A DNA stretch of 64,000 nt, taken from Sacculina carcini. Its lineage: Eukaryota > Arthropoda > Thecostraca > Sacculinidae. A program made the translations under genes and the position numbers. Each line of letters opens with the position of its first letter. Position 1 is the stretch's first letter. The DNA lies in contig OU696589.1 of assembly GCA_916048095.2 (NCBI GenBank), positions 7,579,683 to 7,643,682 on the forward strand, given 5' to 3'. The notes under the pieces were generated by a model that worked only from the letters and a program-made list of their open reading frames with translations, did no database searches and was not told the origin of the DNA. Of the stretch, positions 10,293 through 20,846 are shown piece after piece.

Positions 10293-12415
10293 TTAAAATT
10301 GACATTTTAAATATATTCCCTTGCAGCCGTTGATGAGCGATCCATCATCATGCTGCCGTATGTAGGCTGCTTCAGCGTACTTTCTTGTCGACTCATCTCT
10401 GATGCCACTGTGGATGATACACCAGCTGATTGATAATGGAGAGTTGGTGTGATGCTCATTGTTGTGTTCGAACATCACACCGTTCAGTTTTGGGCTAATA
10501 TGCTCCTGCACTCGTATTTTCACAGGTCGACAGGTTTCACCTATGTAGAATCTTCCACAGATCGTACAAGTTATCTTATAAATCACATTCTTCTGCCAAC
10601 ATTGTGACTTTTTCGTCGCACAGGAGCATGTAAAGCAACCGGACTCGCATGTCAGGCGCTCTTTGGGAGGTGCAAATATTCTTTTTAATGGGCGACCCGG
10701 GTCAAAGAAAATCCGCACTTTGTCTGCGAGACCCGTTCTTCTGAGCAGTGATTGACACTGTCGCTTGTTTGCCTCTCCCAAGTATGGCAACTTTACATAA
10801 TATTTGCGTTCGTCTTCTTTTTCTTCTCCATGTCCAGAATTGCCCGCATTCCTTAGTGCCCTATATTTTGTTTTTTCGATCACCTTCATGGGATAGCCAT
10901 TCACTTTCAGGCGATTTTCAACGGTTCTCAGCGATTTTCGTAGGTTCAGCTCATTGTTGGCTCTTCTTGACGCCCTCACAAACTCGCCGTATGCAATGGA
11001 ACATTTTGCTGATGTTGAGCCGTAGGATTGCCATGGCGTGAACGATCCACTGTGTACCGTTTTCACATGTAATGTGGTGTCGAATTTGCAACCGTCATGG
11101 CTGATGAGGCAGTCGAGATATGGCAAGCTGCCGTCCTTTGGCGTTTCGATGGTAAATTGGATGTGCGAGTTGATTGAGTTAACAATCCGCATCATATCAT
11201 CAATGTTTACGTCATCGTACCACGCAATGAAAATATCGTCAATGTACCGCTTATACTCCAGTGGCCATGGTAATTTTTCAATTATTTGGCGGTCCATGTA
11301 GTCGGCATAAATAATGGCCAGTTGCGGTGCCATAGAATTGCCCATTGAAAGGCCCTGTACTTGTGCATAGTGCATCTCACCTTGGACAATCACATCATTT
11401 GAAATGGCCAGATCAATGAGCACTACAACATCGTCCACATCCATCAAGGTGAATATTTCATCTCCATCTTTGTGCTGATGTAAAAAGTTTGTTACGACCT
11501 CCATCAAGCCCACATCGTTGTTGCTGGAGCTCCGCGGTATTGTGCCGTACAGGTTAACAATATCCAATGAAGCCATTCCTTTTATTCTATCTTTTGGTAT
11601 GTTTTCGAGCCATTTGAGAAATTCGTCCGTGCTTCTGATGTGTGCAGGAACATTATCCAGAAGATTATCTAATTTTTTTTTTTTTTTGGCCAGGTTCTTT
11701 GATAATTTTGTTGCTGGACCGTCCAGTGCAGCGACTATGGGCCTGCCTTTCAGTTCACCTGCCTTATGATCCTTTGGAAGAACGTATGTCGAATTCGGCA
11801 TTGGAAAACTACACTTCATTGCATTCAGATAGGATGTAATCTGTTTGTACTTCCTATATTTAGTGGACATTACATTCAGTACTGTGTTGAACTTTGCCTG
11901 TCTTGTTGACGGTAGTACGACCTGAATCTTTTTGAAATTTCCACTGTTGATGGTTGCTTCGGATAGCATCTTCTCGTATGCTTCACGGTTTATGGCCATT
12001 AGTCGGCCGGTTTTATCTGTTGTTGTGATGACTGTGCTTTTCTCATTTTTTATTTCATTGATCATTTTCATTTCATTTGATGTCTTCTTTGGCAGTAGTT
12101 TGTGGCAGTCTTTTAGAAGTTTGGTTATGCCACCCGAGAACTCCTGGATAGTTTCATGCTGTATACCGTCCTTGCTCATTTTTGCCACACATTTCTCGAT
12201 AGTAGCGCCACACTCTTTCGTTAAGCGCGAACTGTCTTTGATGCTGTATTGCTGTGGTACATATGATGGACCTTTGTTCAAAAGATCACAGTGAGGAACC
12301 CCGTCTGTCTTATCCACAAACGCCACGCACTTTTTGTTCGGCAAAATAGTTACTTCGTCCAAATGATTCTTCTCCAATTCTTTTGAGAATAAAGCATGAA
12401 ATTTCTTCTTCTTTT
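10293..12415 (-). pseudogene. Penelope-like RT/GIY-YIG ORF, truncated copy A
   Basis: The frame is open from the truncation point to the stop and carries the RT (YIDD) and GIY-YIG parts. The first residues of the longer open frame (upstream of 12415) are antisense readings of copy B and are not native. A poly-T run at 11671-11685 encodes extra lysines: 15 A against 6 in the other copies on the coding strand. That adds three codons without breaking the frame. Without its N-terminus the protein is probably not made. Confidence 0.85.
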
Positions 12416-13035
12416 TAAAAAGAATATTTGCACCTCCCAAAGAGCGCCTGACATGCGAGTCCGGTTGCTTTACATGCTCCTGTGCGACGAAAAAGTCACA
12501 ATGTTGGCAGAAGAATGTGATTTGTAAGATAACTTGTACGATCTGTGGAAGATTCTACATAGGTGAAACCTGTCGACCTGTGAAAATACGAGTGCAGGAG
12601 CATATTAGCCCAAAACTGAACGGTGTGATGTTCGAACACAACAATGAGCATCACACCAACTCTCCATTATCAATCAGCTGGTGTATCATCCACAGTGGCA
12701 TCAGAGATGAGTCGACAAGAAAGTACGCTGAAGCAGCCTACATACGGCAGCATGATGATGGATCGCTCATCAACGGCTGCAAGGGAATATATTTAAAATG
12801 TCAATTTTAAAGATAACACAATTGACAATTTATTCTCCTTTTTCAGCACTTAATTACTAGAGTCACTCAATTGTTATGATGCATGTGTTTTTTATTGTCT
12901 GATGTATAATTGTGCAATTTGGCCGTTAATTTGAATTAATTTCAGTACCTGAAGAAGCCGTTAGGCGAAAACGTTTGTACTAAAAAATATATTGATTGTG
13001 CCCGATGAAGTGATTCATTTACATAATATTTATAA
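12416..13035 (+). mobile_element. Penelope-like element copy B, 5'-truncated
   Basis: Only the last 116 codons (GIY-YIG region, stop at 12808-12810) and the 3' noncoding region remain. It starts abruptly at the head-to-head junction with copy A and runs straight into copy C without a spacer. One silent difference is visible from the full copies (TTGTAAG for TTATAAG at 12522-12528). Confidence 0.88.
12944..12981 (+). ncRNA. Hammerhead-ribozyme-like motif, B/C junction
   Basis: Stem I strands AGUAC and GUACU are perfectly complementary. Between them lie CUGAAGA, one extra A, stem-loop II (GCC, loop GUUA, GGC), GAA, then AACGUU and the cleavage-site base U. A stem III made of the palindrome AACGUU cannot close on itself but can pair between two molecules. 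Hammerhead variants with reduced stem III that act as dimers are known from Penelope-like elements. The extra A before stem II departs from the textbook CUGANGA core, so activity is unproven. Confidence 0.7.
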
Positions 13036-13113
13036 CTATACCGGGTGCGTGAGTGAACATCAATTTTGATATATTTATACAAATACTCATATACATTCAA
13101 GAACGGACCAAAC

Positions 13114-15543
13114 ATGCGAACAACCAACATCTTGTCAGCAAACTACTACCATGCAAAAAAGATCGAAAGATGCAGAAGCAATATTCAATTTTTACGTCTC
13201 TGTCGGAAGAATGACATAATTCCAAAAGGTCTGAGGGTGAAGAATATTCTGAAAAACACATTGCCTTCGGCCAAGGCAGAGGATTTAACAAGAAGACACT
13301 CAAAACAATGGCTACAACTGGCGCTGGACTGTGAGTATAACAAATTGAAGACACTGACATATGATATGTTCCCACTGACTGAACTAGAGCAAAACAAGCT
13401 GAATTCCTGCAGGGAGGAACTACAAGCAAAAAAGAAGAAGAAATTTCATGCTTTATTCTCAAAAGAATTGGAGAAGAATCATTTGGACGAAGTAACTATT
13501 TTGCCGAACAAAAAGTGCGTGGCGTTTGTGGATAAGACAGACGGGGTTCCTCACTGTGATCTTTTGAACAAAGGTCCATCATATGTACCACAGCAATACA
13601 GCATCAAAGACAGTTCGCGCTTAACGAAAGAGTGTGGCGCTACTATCGAGAAATGTGTGGCAAAAATGAGCAAGGACGGTATACAGCATGAAACTATCCA
13701 GGAGTTCTCGGGTGGCATAACCAAACTTCTAAAAGACTGCCACAAACTACTGCCAAAGAAGACATCAAATGAAATGAAAATGATCAATGAAATAAAAAAT
13801 GAGAAAAGCACAGTCATCACAACAACAGATAAAACCGGCCGACTAATGGCCATAAACCGTGAAGCATACGAGAAGATGCTATCCGAAGCAACCATCAACA
13901 GTGGAAATTTCAAAAAGATTCAGGTCGTACTACCGTCAACAAGACAGGCAAAGTTCAACACAGTACTGAATGTAATGTCCACTAAATATAGGAAGTACAA
14001 ACAGATTACATCCTATCTGAATGCAATGAAGTGTAGTTTTCCAATGCCGAATTCGACATACGTTCTTCCAAAGGATCATAAGGCAGGTGAACTGAAAGGC
14101 AGGCCCATAGTCGCTGCACTGGACGGTCCAGCAACAAAATTATCAAAGAACCTGGCCAAAAAATTAGATAATCTTCTGGATAATGTTCCTGCACACATCA
14201 GAAGCACGGACGAATTTCTCAAATGGCTCGAAAACATACCAAAAGATAGAATAAAAGGAATGGCTTCATTGGATATTGTTAACCTGTACGGCACAATACC
14301 GCGGAGCTCCAGCAACAACGATGTGGGCTTGATGGAGGTCGTAACAAACTTTTTACATCAGCACAAAGATGGAGATGAAATATTCACCTTGATGGATGTG
14401 GACGATGTTGTAGTGCTCATTGATCTGGCCATTTCAAATGATGTGATTGTCCAAGGTGAGATGCACTATGCACAAGTACAGGGCCTTTCAATGGGCAATT
14501 CTATGGCACCGCAACTGGCCATTATTTATGCCGACTACATGGACCGCCAAATAATTGAAAAATTACCATGGCCACTGGAGTATAAGCGGTACATTGACGA
14601 TATTTTCATTGCGTGGTACGATGACGTAAACATTGATGATATGATGCGGATTGTTAACTCAATCAACTCGCACATCCAATTTACCATCGAAACGCCAAAG
14701 GACGGCAGCTTGCCATATCTCGACTGCCTCATCAGCCATGACGGTTGCAAATTCGACACCACATTACATGTGAAAACGGTACACAGTGGATCGTTCACGC
14801 CATGGCAATCCTACGGCTCAACATCAGCAAAATGTTCCATTGCATACGGCGAGTTTGTGAGGGCGTCAAGAAGAGCCAACAATGAGCTGAACCTACGAAA
14901 ATCGCTGAGAACCGTTGAAAATCGCCTGAAAGTGAATGGCTATCCCATGAAGGTGATCGAAAAAACAAAATATAGGGCACTAAGGAATGCGGGCAATTCT
15001 GGACATGGAGAAGAAAAAGAAGACGAACGCAAATATTATGTAAAGTTGCCATACTTGGGAGAGGCAAACAAGCGACAGTGTCAATCACTGCTCAGAAGAA
15101 CGGGTCTCGCAGACAAAGTGCGGATTTTCTTTGACCCGGGTCGCCCATTAAAAAGAATATTTGCACCTCCCAAAGAGCGCCTGACATGCGAGTCCGGTTG
15201 CTTTACATGCTCCTGTGCGACGAAAAAGTCACAATGTTGGCAGAAGAATGTGATTTATAAGATAACTTGTACGATCTGTGGAAGATTCTACATAGGTGAA
15301 ACCTGTCGACCTGTGAAAATACGAGTGCAGGAGCATATTAGCCCAAAACTGAACGGTGTGATGTTCGAACACAACAATGAGCATCACACCAACTCTCCAT
15401 TATCAATCAGCTGGTGTATCATCCACAGTGGCATCAGAGATGAGTCGACAAGAAAGTACGCTGAAGCAGCCTACATACGGCAGCATGATGATGGATCGCT
15501 CATCAACGGCTGCAAGGGAATATATTTAAAATGTCAATTTTAA
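13114..15543 (+). CDS. Penelope-like retroelement protein (RT + GIY-YIG endonuclease), copy C
   Basis: This protein would copy the element RNA at a nicked chromosomal site. The start is the first ATG (809 aa); the frame is open a further 16 codons upstream, without ATG. The N-terminal part (1-110) is basic and ends in a lysine run. The central part is the reverse transcriptase, with SLDIVNLYGTIP, QGLSMGNSMAP and catalytic YIDD near residue 493. A cysteine-rich linker (CESGCFTCSC) precedes the GIY-YIG nuclease: VIYKITC near 714, FYIGET, and R, H and E residues further on. RT plus C-terminal GIY-YIG with a Cys linker is diagnostic of endonuclease-bearing Penelope-like elements. The frame is undamaged. 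Confidence 0.93.
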   Translation: MRTTNILSANYYHAKKIERCRSNIQFLRLCRKNDIIPKGLRVKNILKNTLPSAKAEDLTRRHSKQWLQLALDCEYNKLKTLTYDMFPLTELEQNKLNSCREELQAKKKKKFHALFSKELEKNHLDEVTILPNKKCVAFVDKTDGVPHCDLLNKGPSYVPQQYSIKDSSRLTKECGATIEKCVAKMSKDGIQHETIQEFSGGITKLLKDCHKLLPKKTSNEMKMINEIKNEKSTVITTTDKTGRLMAINREAYEKMLSEATINSGNFKKIQVVLPSTRQAKFNTVLNVMSTKYRKYKQITSYLNAMKCSFPMPNSTYVLPKDHKAGELKGRPIVAALDGPATKLSKNLAKKLDNLLDNVPAHIRSTDEFLKWLENIPKDRIKGMASLDIVNLYGTIPRSSSNNDVGLMEVVTNFLHQHKDGDEIFTLMDVDDVVVLIDLAISNDVIVQGEMHYAQVQGLSMGNSMAPQLAIIYADYMDRQIIEKLPWPLEYKRYIDDIFIAWYDDVNIDDMMRIVNSINSHIQFTIETPKDGSLPYLDCLISHDGCKFDTTLHVKTVHSGSFTPWQSYGSTSAKCSIAYGEFVRASRRANNELNLRKSLRTVENRLKVNGYPMKVIEKTKYRALRNAGNSGHGEEKEDERKYYVKLPYLGEANKRQCQSLLRRTGLADKVRIFFDPGRPLKRIFAPPKERLTCESGCFTCSCATKKSQCWQKNVIYKITCTICGRFYIGETCRPVKIRVQEHISPKLNGVMFEHNNEHHTNSPLSISWCIIHSGIRDESTRKYAEAAYIRQHDDGSLINGCKGIYLKCQF

Positions 15544-15676
15544 AGATAACACAATTGACAATTTATTCTCCTTTTTCAGCACTTAATTACTAGAGTCACT
15601 CAATTGTTATGATGCATGTGTTTTTTATTGTCTGATGTATAATTGTGCAATTTGGCCGTTAATTTGAATTAATTTC

Positions 15677-15714
15677 AGTACCTGAAGAAGCCGTTAGGCG
15701 AAAACGTTTGTACT
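15677..15714 (+). ncRNA. Hammerhead-ribozyme-like motif, C/D junction
   Basis: Identical to the motif at 12944-12981 and exactly 2733 nt downstream. Cleavage at both in a read-through transcript would release one unit-length RNA. Confidence 0.7.
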
Positions 15715-15846
15715 AAAAAATATATTGATTGTGCCCGATGAAGTGATTCATTTACATAATATTTATAACTATACCGGGTGCGTGAGTGAACATCAATTTT
15801 GATATATTTATACAAATACTCATATACATTCAAGAACGGACCAAAC

Positions 15847-18276
15847 ATGCGAACAACCAACATCTTGTCAGCAAACTACTACCATGCAAAAAAGATCGAA
15901 AGATGCAGAAGCAATATTCAATTTTTACGTCTCTGTCGGAAGAATGACATAATTCCAAAAGGTCTGAGGGTGAAGAATATTCTGAAAAACACATTGCCTT
16001 CGGCCAAGGCAGAGGATTTAACAAGAAGACACTCAAAACAATGGCTACAACTGGCGCTGGACTGTGAGTATAACAAATTGAAGACACTGACATATGATAT
16101 GTTCCCACTGACTGAACTAGAGCAAAACAAGCTGAATTCCTGCAGGGAGGAACTACAAGCAAAAAAGAAGAAGAAATTTCATGCTTTATTCTCAAAAGAA
16201 TTGGAGAAGAATCATTTGGACGAAGTAACTATTTTGCCGAACAAAAAGTGCGTGGCGTTTGTGGATAAGACAGACGGGGTTCCTCACTGTGATCTTTTGA
16301 ACAAAGGTCCATCATATGTACCACAGCAATACAGCATCAAAGACAGTTCGCGCTTAACGAAAGAGTGTGGCGCTACTATCGAGAAATGTGTGGCAAAAAT
16401 GAGCAAGGACGGTATACAGCATGAAACTATCCAGGAGTTCTCGGGTGGCATAACCAAACTTCTAAAAGACTGCCACAAACTACTGCCAAAGAAGACATCA
16501 AATGAAATGAAAATGATCAATGAAATAAAAAATGAGAAAAGCACAGTCATCACAACAACAGATAAAACCGGCCGACTAATGGCCATAAACCGTGAAGCAT
16601 ACGAGAAGATGCTATCCGAAGCAACCATCAACAGTGGAAATTTCAAAAAGATTCAGGTCGTACTACCGTCAACAAGACAGGCAAAGTTCAACACAGTACT
16701 GAATGTAATGTCCACTAAATATAGGAAGTACAAACAGATTACATCCTATCTGAATGCAATGAAGTGTAGTTTTCCAATGCCGAATTCGACATACGTTCTT
16801 CCAAAGGATCATAAGGCAGGTGAACTGAAAGGCAGGCCCATAGTCGCTGCACTGGACGGTCCAGCAACAAAATTATCAAAGAACCTGGCCAAAAAATTAG
16901 ATAATCTTCTGGATAATGTTCCTGCACACATCAGAAGCACGGACGAATTTCTCAAATGGCTCGAAAACATACCAAAAGATAGAATAAAAGGAATGGCTTC
17001 ATTGGATATTGTTAACCTGTACGGCACAATACCGCGGAGCTCCAGCAACAACGATGTGGGCTTGATGGAGGTCGTAACAAACTTTTTACATCAGCACAAA
17101 GATGGAGATGAAATATTCACCTTGATGGATGTGGACGATGTTGTAGTGCTCATTGATCTGGCCATTTCAAATGATGTGATTGTCCAAGGTGAGATGCACT
17201 ATGCACAAGTACAGGGCCTTTCAATGGGCAATTCTATGGCACCGCAACTGGCCATTATTTATGCCGACTACATGGACCGCCAAATAATTGAAAAATTACC
17301 ATGGCCACTGGAGTATAAGCGGTACATTGACGATATTTTCATTGCGTGGTACGATGACGTAAACATTGATGATATGATGCGGATTGTTAACTCAATCAAC
17401 TCGCACATCCAATTTACCATCGAAACGCCAAAGGACGGCAGCTTGCCATATCTCGACTGCCTCATCAGCCATGACGGTTGCAAATTCGACACCACATTAC
17501 ATGTGAAAACGGTACACAGTGGATCGTTCACGCCATGGCAATCCTACGGCTCAACATCAGCAAAATGTTCCATTGCATACGGCGAGTTTGTGAGGGCGTC
17601 AAGAAGAGCCAACAATGAGCTGAACCTACGAAAATCGCTGAGAACCGTTGAAAATCGCCTGAAAGTGAATGGCTATCCCATGAAGGTGATCGAAAAAACA
17701 AAATATAGGGCACTAAGGAATGCGGGCAATTCTGGACATGGAGAAGAAAAAGAAGACGAACGCAAATATTATGTAAAGTTGCCATACTTGGGAGAGGCAA
17801 ACAAGCGACAGTGTCAATCACTGCTCAGAAGAACGGGTCTCGCAGACAAAGTGCGGATTTTCTTTGACCCGGGTCGCCCATTAAAAAGAATATTTGCACC
17901 TCCCAAAGAGCGCCTGACATGCGAGTCCGGTTGCTTTACATGCTCCTGTGCGACGAAAAAGTCACAATGTTGGCAGAAGAATGTGATTTATAAGATAACT
18001 TGTACGATCTGTGGAAGATTCTACATAGGTGAAACCTGTCGACCTGTGAAAATACGAGTGCAGGAGCATATTAGCCCAAAACTGAACGGTGTGATGTTCG
18101 AACACAACAATGAGCATCACACCAACTCTCCATTATCAATCAGCTGGTGTATCATCCACAGTGGCATCAGAGATGAGTCGACAAGAAAGTACGCTGAAGC
18201 AGCCTACATACGGCAGCATGATGATGGATCGCTCATCAACGGCTGCAAGGGAATATATTTAAAATGTCAATTTTAA
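15847..18276 (+). CDS. Penelope-like retroelement protein (RT + GIY-YIG endonuclease), copy D
   Basis: An 809-aa protein with the same sequence as that of copy C: basic N-terminus, RT with YIDD, Cys-rich linker and GIY-YIG nuclease. The start is the ATG equivalent to 13114. The intact frame in two adjacent copies suggests a family that was recently active. Confidence 0.93.
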   Translation: MRTTNILSANYYHAKKIERCRSNIQFLRLCRKNDIIPKGLRVKNILKNTLPSAKAEDLTRRHSKQWLQLALDCEYNKLKTLTYDMFPLTELEQNKLNSCREELQAKKKKKFHALFSKELEKNHLDEVTILPNKKCVAFVDKTDGVPHCDLLNKGPSYVPQQYSIKDSSRLTKECGATIEKCVAKMSKDGIQHETIQEFSGGITKLLKDCHKLLPKKTSNEMKMINEIKNEKSTVITTTDKTGRLMAINREAYEKMLSEATINSGNFKKIQVVLPSTRQAKFNTVLNVMSTKYRKYKQITSYLNAMKCSFPMPNSTYVLPKDHKAGELKGRPIVAALDGPATKLSKNLAKKLDNLLDNVPAHIRSTDEFLKWLENIPKDRIKGMASLDIVNLYGTIPRSSSNNDVGLMEVVTNFLHQHKDGDEIFTLMDVDDVVVLIDLAISNDVIVQGEMHYAQVQGLSMGNSMAPQLAIIYADYMDRQIIEKLPWPLEYKRYIDDIFIAWYDDVNIDDMMRIVNSINSHIQFTIETPKDGSLPYLDCLISHDGCKFDTTLHVKTVHSGSFTPWQSYGSTSAKCSIAYGEFVRASRRANNELNLRKSLRTVENRLKVNGYPMKVIEKTKYRALRNAGNSGHGEEKEDERKYYVKLPYLGEANKRQCQSLLRRTGLADKVRIFFDPGRPLKRIFAPPKERLTCESGCFTCSCATKKSQCWQKNVIYKITCTICGRFYIGETCRPVKIRVQEHISPKLNGVMFEHNNEHHTNSPLSISWCIIHSGIRDESTRKYAEAAYIRQHDDGSLINGCKGIYLKCQF

Positions 18277-18409
18277 AGATAACACAATTGACAATTTATT
18301 CTCCTTTTTCAGCACTTAATTACTAGAGTCACTCAATTGTTATGATGCATGTGTTTTTTATTGTCTGATGTATAATTGTGCAATTTGGCCGTTAATTTGA
18401 ATTAATTTC

Positions 18410-18447
18410 AGTACCTGAAGAAGCCGTTAGGCGAAAACGTTTGTACT
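18410..18447 (+). ncRNA. Hammerhead-ribozyme-like motif, 3' end of copy D
   Basis: The third direct copy of the motif, again 2733 nt from the previous one, in the terminal noncoding region of the array. Confidence 0.7.
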
Positions 18448-18536
18448 AAAAAATATATTGATTGTGCCCGATGAAGTGATTCATTTACATAATATTTATA
18501 ACTATACCGGGTGCGTGAGTGAACATCAATTTTGAT

Positions 18537-18756
18537 ATATATATATATATATTCCCAGTGGGGTTTTGGCGTGGTGCGCTATTGAGCGGTACTATCTCGC
18601 GCACAAAACAAATGGTGCACGCACATACACATACAGACGAGTACACACACACACACACACAAATGGAAGCAGAGTTGTGTGTTATCAGCTGTGGCGGCGG
18701 CAAAAATGTATCTTGGCTGGCACACGCTCAAATACCGTGATTCGACAACTCGCCAC

Positions 18757-18789
<33 letters not shown>

Positions 18790-19832
18790 ACACACACACA
18801 CAGGTTTCCACTAGTGTGGTGCGCGTGCGGGTATTTAGACGCGTGCTGAGTCGTCGGCTGTTTGTGGGCAGGGTGACGTCGAGAGTTGTTAAGTTGATGG
18901 TACCTGCACGACCAACTGCATTCACCCCGTGCTCACTGTGTGTGCTTGTGTGTGTATGTGCTTGTGTGTGTATGTGTGTGTGTGTGTGTGTGTGTTAGTG
19001 TATGTGTGTGCAGCGTACTTCATGGCGGCGATGTCTGGGTTTATTTGTGTGTTTGATGGTTTAATTTGGCTCGAACAACTGGCAGTCAAGCGTGTCTTAC
19101 AAATTCATTGCAACGATGCGCGAGCATTGCACAACACGTCCACCTGTCTTTTACACGATAGGATGATAGTGAACTGCTTTGGTACATTGTGATAGCAAGC
19201 AGCAAAATTACTTATCTATAGTTTAAATGCGTGTTCCAGCCTATTTGTCTCGTATCTCTTTCTCGCCTGGTCTGCCATTTGCTTCACACCTTTCGTCTCC
19301 TCAACTCACATCAACCGTGTGTGTATGTGTGTGTGTCTGTGTGCGTATGTGTGTGTGCGTATGTGTGTGTGTGCCAGTATGTCGGTGGAGTGGCACGGTG
19401 TTCACAATCGTAAATTGTCCGATACGCACGAGCATTTGTCAGTGAGAGTGCGTGCACTCAATTCCATTTACTTAATGGAACACCAACAAGGCTGCCATTG
19501 TTGCATTGTCGGCTCGTTTTTGCCTTTGTCTCTGTATGCGTTTGTTTGGGTGGGTGTGTTCTGTTGTGTTAAATGGAATGTGCGATGCAAAATTACCACA
19601 TACACATTCATAATTGGTGCAATATTGATCGCATTAATAAGCCGGACCAAGATCACCATTCTTCCCTCGAATTTATGCGCAACACATATAATTGATAATA
19701 AGCGTCTTTTTCGGATACTACTCTAAATCAACCTTATTCTTGACGTTGATAATCACTTAGTGCAACTAGCCATATAACAATAATATGACCAAGATCAGTT
19801 TGATTGTCATTCGAAATGAGTAAATCTTTCCT
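18537..19832. other. Microsatellite-rich intergenic sequence
   Basis: (AT)n at 18536-18552, (CA)n at 18642-18661 and 18757-18801, and (GT)n at 18938-19010 and 19319-19375. No gene recognised. Confidence 0.6.
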
Positions 19833-19870
19833 TTTTGTGCCCCTGATCATCTATGATCAGGGGCACAAAA
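19833..19870. repeat. Perfect 38-bp inverted repeat
   Basis: Two 18-nt arms (TTTTGTGCCCCTGATCAT and its exact reverse complement) are separated by CT. No transcription unit is recognised beside it. It could be an RNA hairpin, a terminator-like structure, or the fused ends of a foldback transposon. Confidence 0.9.
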
Positions 19871-20052
19871 TACATCCATATATGTCACAATAACACGTGC
19901 TTCAGCTCCCTCCCAAAAATATTCCAAGCCCCACTAAGCCTCCCCAAAGATCATAATCATGGACATTACAATTTATTACCACTATAAATGAAGCTTTATT
20001 GTCTTAAATGCATGTCATTTCGTTTAAATTTAAAGGTGGTTCTATATTTATT

Positions 20053-20209
20053 ACAGTCTACCCCGGATATAAGAGAACCTCGGTTATAAGGGAGTATTTC
20101 TTCGGGCTCGTCCTCTATGCTTATCATGTACTTCTGCCCGTGTATAGAAGAACCCCGAATACAAGACACTTTCTCCAGTTCCGACAACTCTTACATCCGG
20201 GGTACCTAT
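20053..20209. mobile_element. Pogo/Tigger-like MITE
   Basis: The left end reads CAGTCTACCCCGGATATAAG. The right end, reverse-complemented, contains TACCCCGGATGTAAG. Both ends are flanked by TA. Terminal repeats of this style with TA duplication are typical of nonautonomous pogo-group elements. No coding sequence lies inside. Confidence 0.5.
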
Positions 20210-20846
20210 ATTCCCATTTGATTCCTACCTCCTACCTGTACTCCTATTTGATTGGCCCAGTTGCCTATTATAATATTATGTAGTCAGCGTTCGAGTGTAG
20301 CTCTTCATGTTTCGCCAGGGCCACTCAATTGTTTCCTTAGCCTCCCCTCCCCTCAACCCTCCCATCGGAAAAACCCTGGGGCCGCCACTGAGCCCAGGTA
20401 AGTGGGACGGCCATTTTAACTGTATCACAATAGCGTTTCTTGCCCATTGTGATTTCAGCAGTCGTTGCGTTCATGAGCGATTTGCACTTGCGAAATGTGC
20501 GTGCAATGTGCATGTCTTTCTGGACTTACTCGTGCAGTTGTATGTATGTCACGTGCGTGTGAGCGCTGGAGTTGCCATAGACTTTAATGCCGGCAATATA
20601 GTGTAATCTGACAACCTCCTCTCCTGAAACGATAATTGTCCAATTGAAAAACATATGAATAGATATTGTACACATATTGAATATATCGCCTCCAAAAGTA
20701 TTCATACAGCGGCACATTGAACATTTTCAAGATATGAAAAGTTGCGCTAGCTACATCCGGCATAAAAAACCAGAAGGCACATGCTGAATGACAGGTAATA
20801 TCACCTAACAATAATCCATTGAGACACGACAATGAGACAAAAACAC
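20210..20846. other. Intergenic sequence
   Basis: A GC-rich patch at 20308-20393 resembles one end of a CAGTGGCGG-type MITE, but no partner end was found. Otherwise nothing was recognised. Confidence 0.4.

Larger units (their letters stand above)
10076..12415 (-). mobile_element. Penelope-like element copy A, 5'-truncated, inverted
   Basis: It reads on the minus strand, the reverse of the neighbouring copies, and is almost identical to them in protein sequence. It lacks the first 106 residues of the ORF (counted from the ATG of the full copies) and joins copy B head to head at about 12415. Its outer end stops about 40 nt short of the ends of the other copies, at the (TA)n run. Confidence 0.9.
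13036..15768 (+). mobile_element. Penelope-like element, full tandem copy C
   Basis: One 2733-bp repeat unit, defined by the period, since the tandem arrangement hides a unique start. It holds the complete ORF plus the noncoding stretch that acts as a pseudo-LTR between copies. Sequence and frame agree with copy D wherever compared. Confidence 0.93.
15769..18536 (+). mobile_element. Penelope-like element, full tandem copy D
   Basis: The second full unit, ending at an (AT)n run (18536-18552). It has the ORF and a complete 3' noncoding region. It appears identical to copy C in both coding and noncoding parts, pointing to very recent amplification, gene conversion or possibly assembly duplication. 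Confidence 0.93.

Noticed and set aside
12517-12810. Separate small GIY-YIG nuclease gene
   Set aside because: It is the surviving 3' end of the truncated Penelope-like copy B.
20308-20393. A fourth CACTGGCGG-type MITE
   Set aside because: Only one end-like sequence is visible. No partner terminus or flanking duplication was found.
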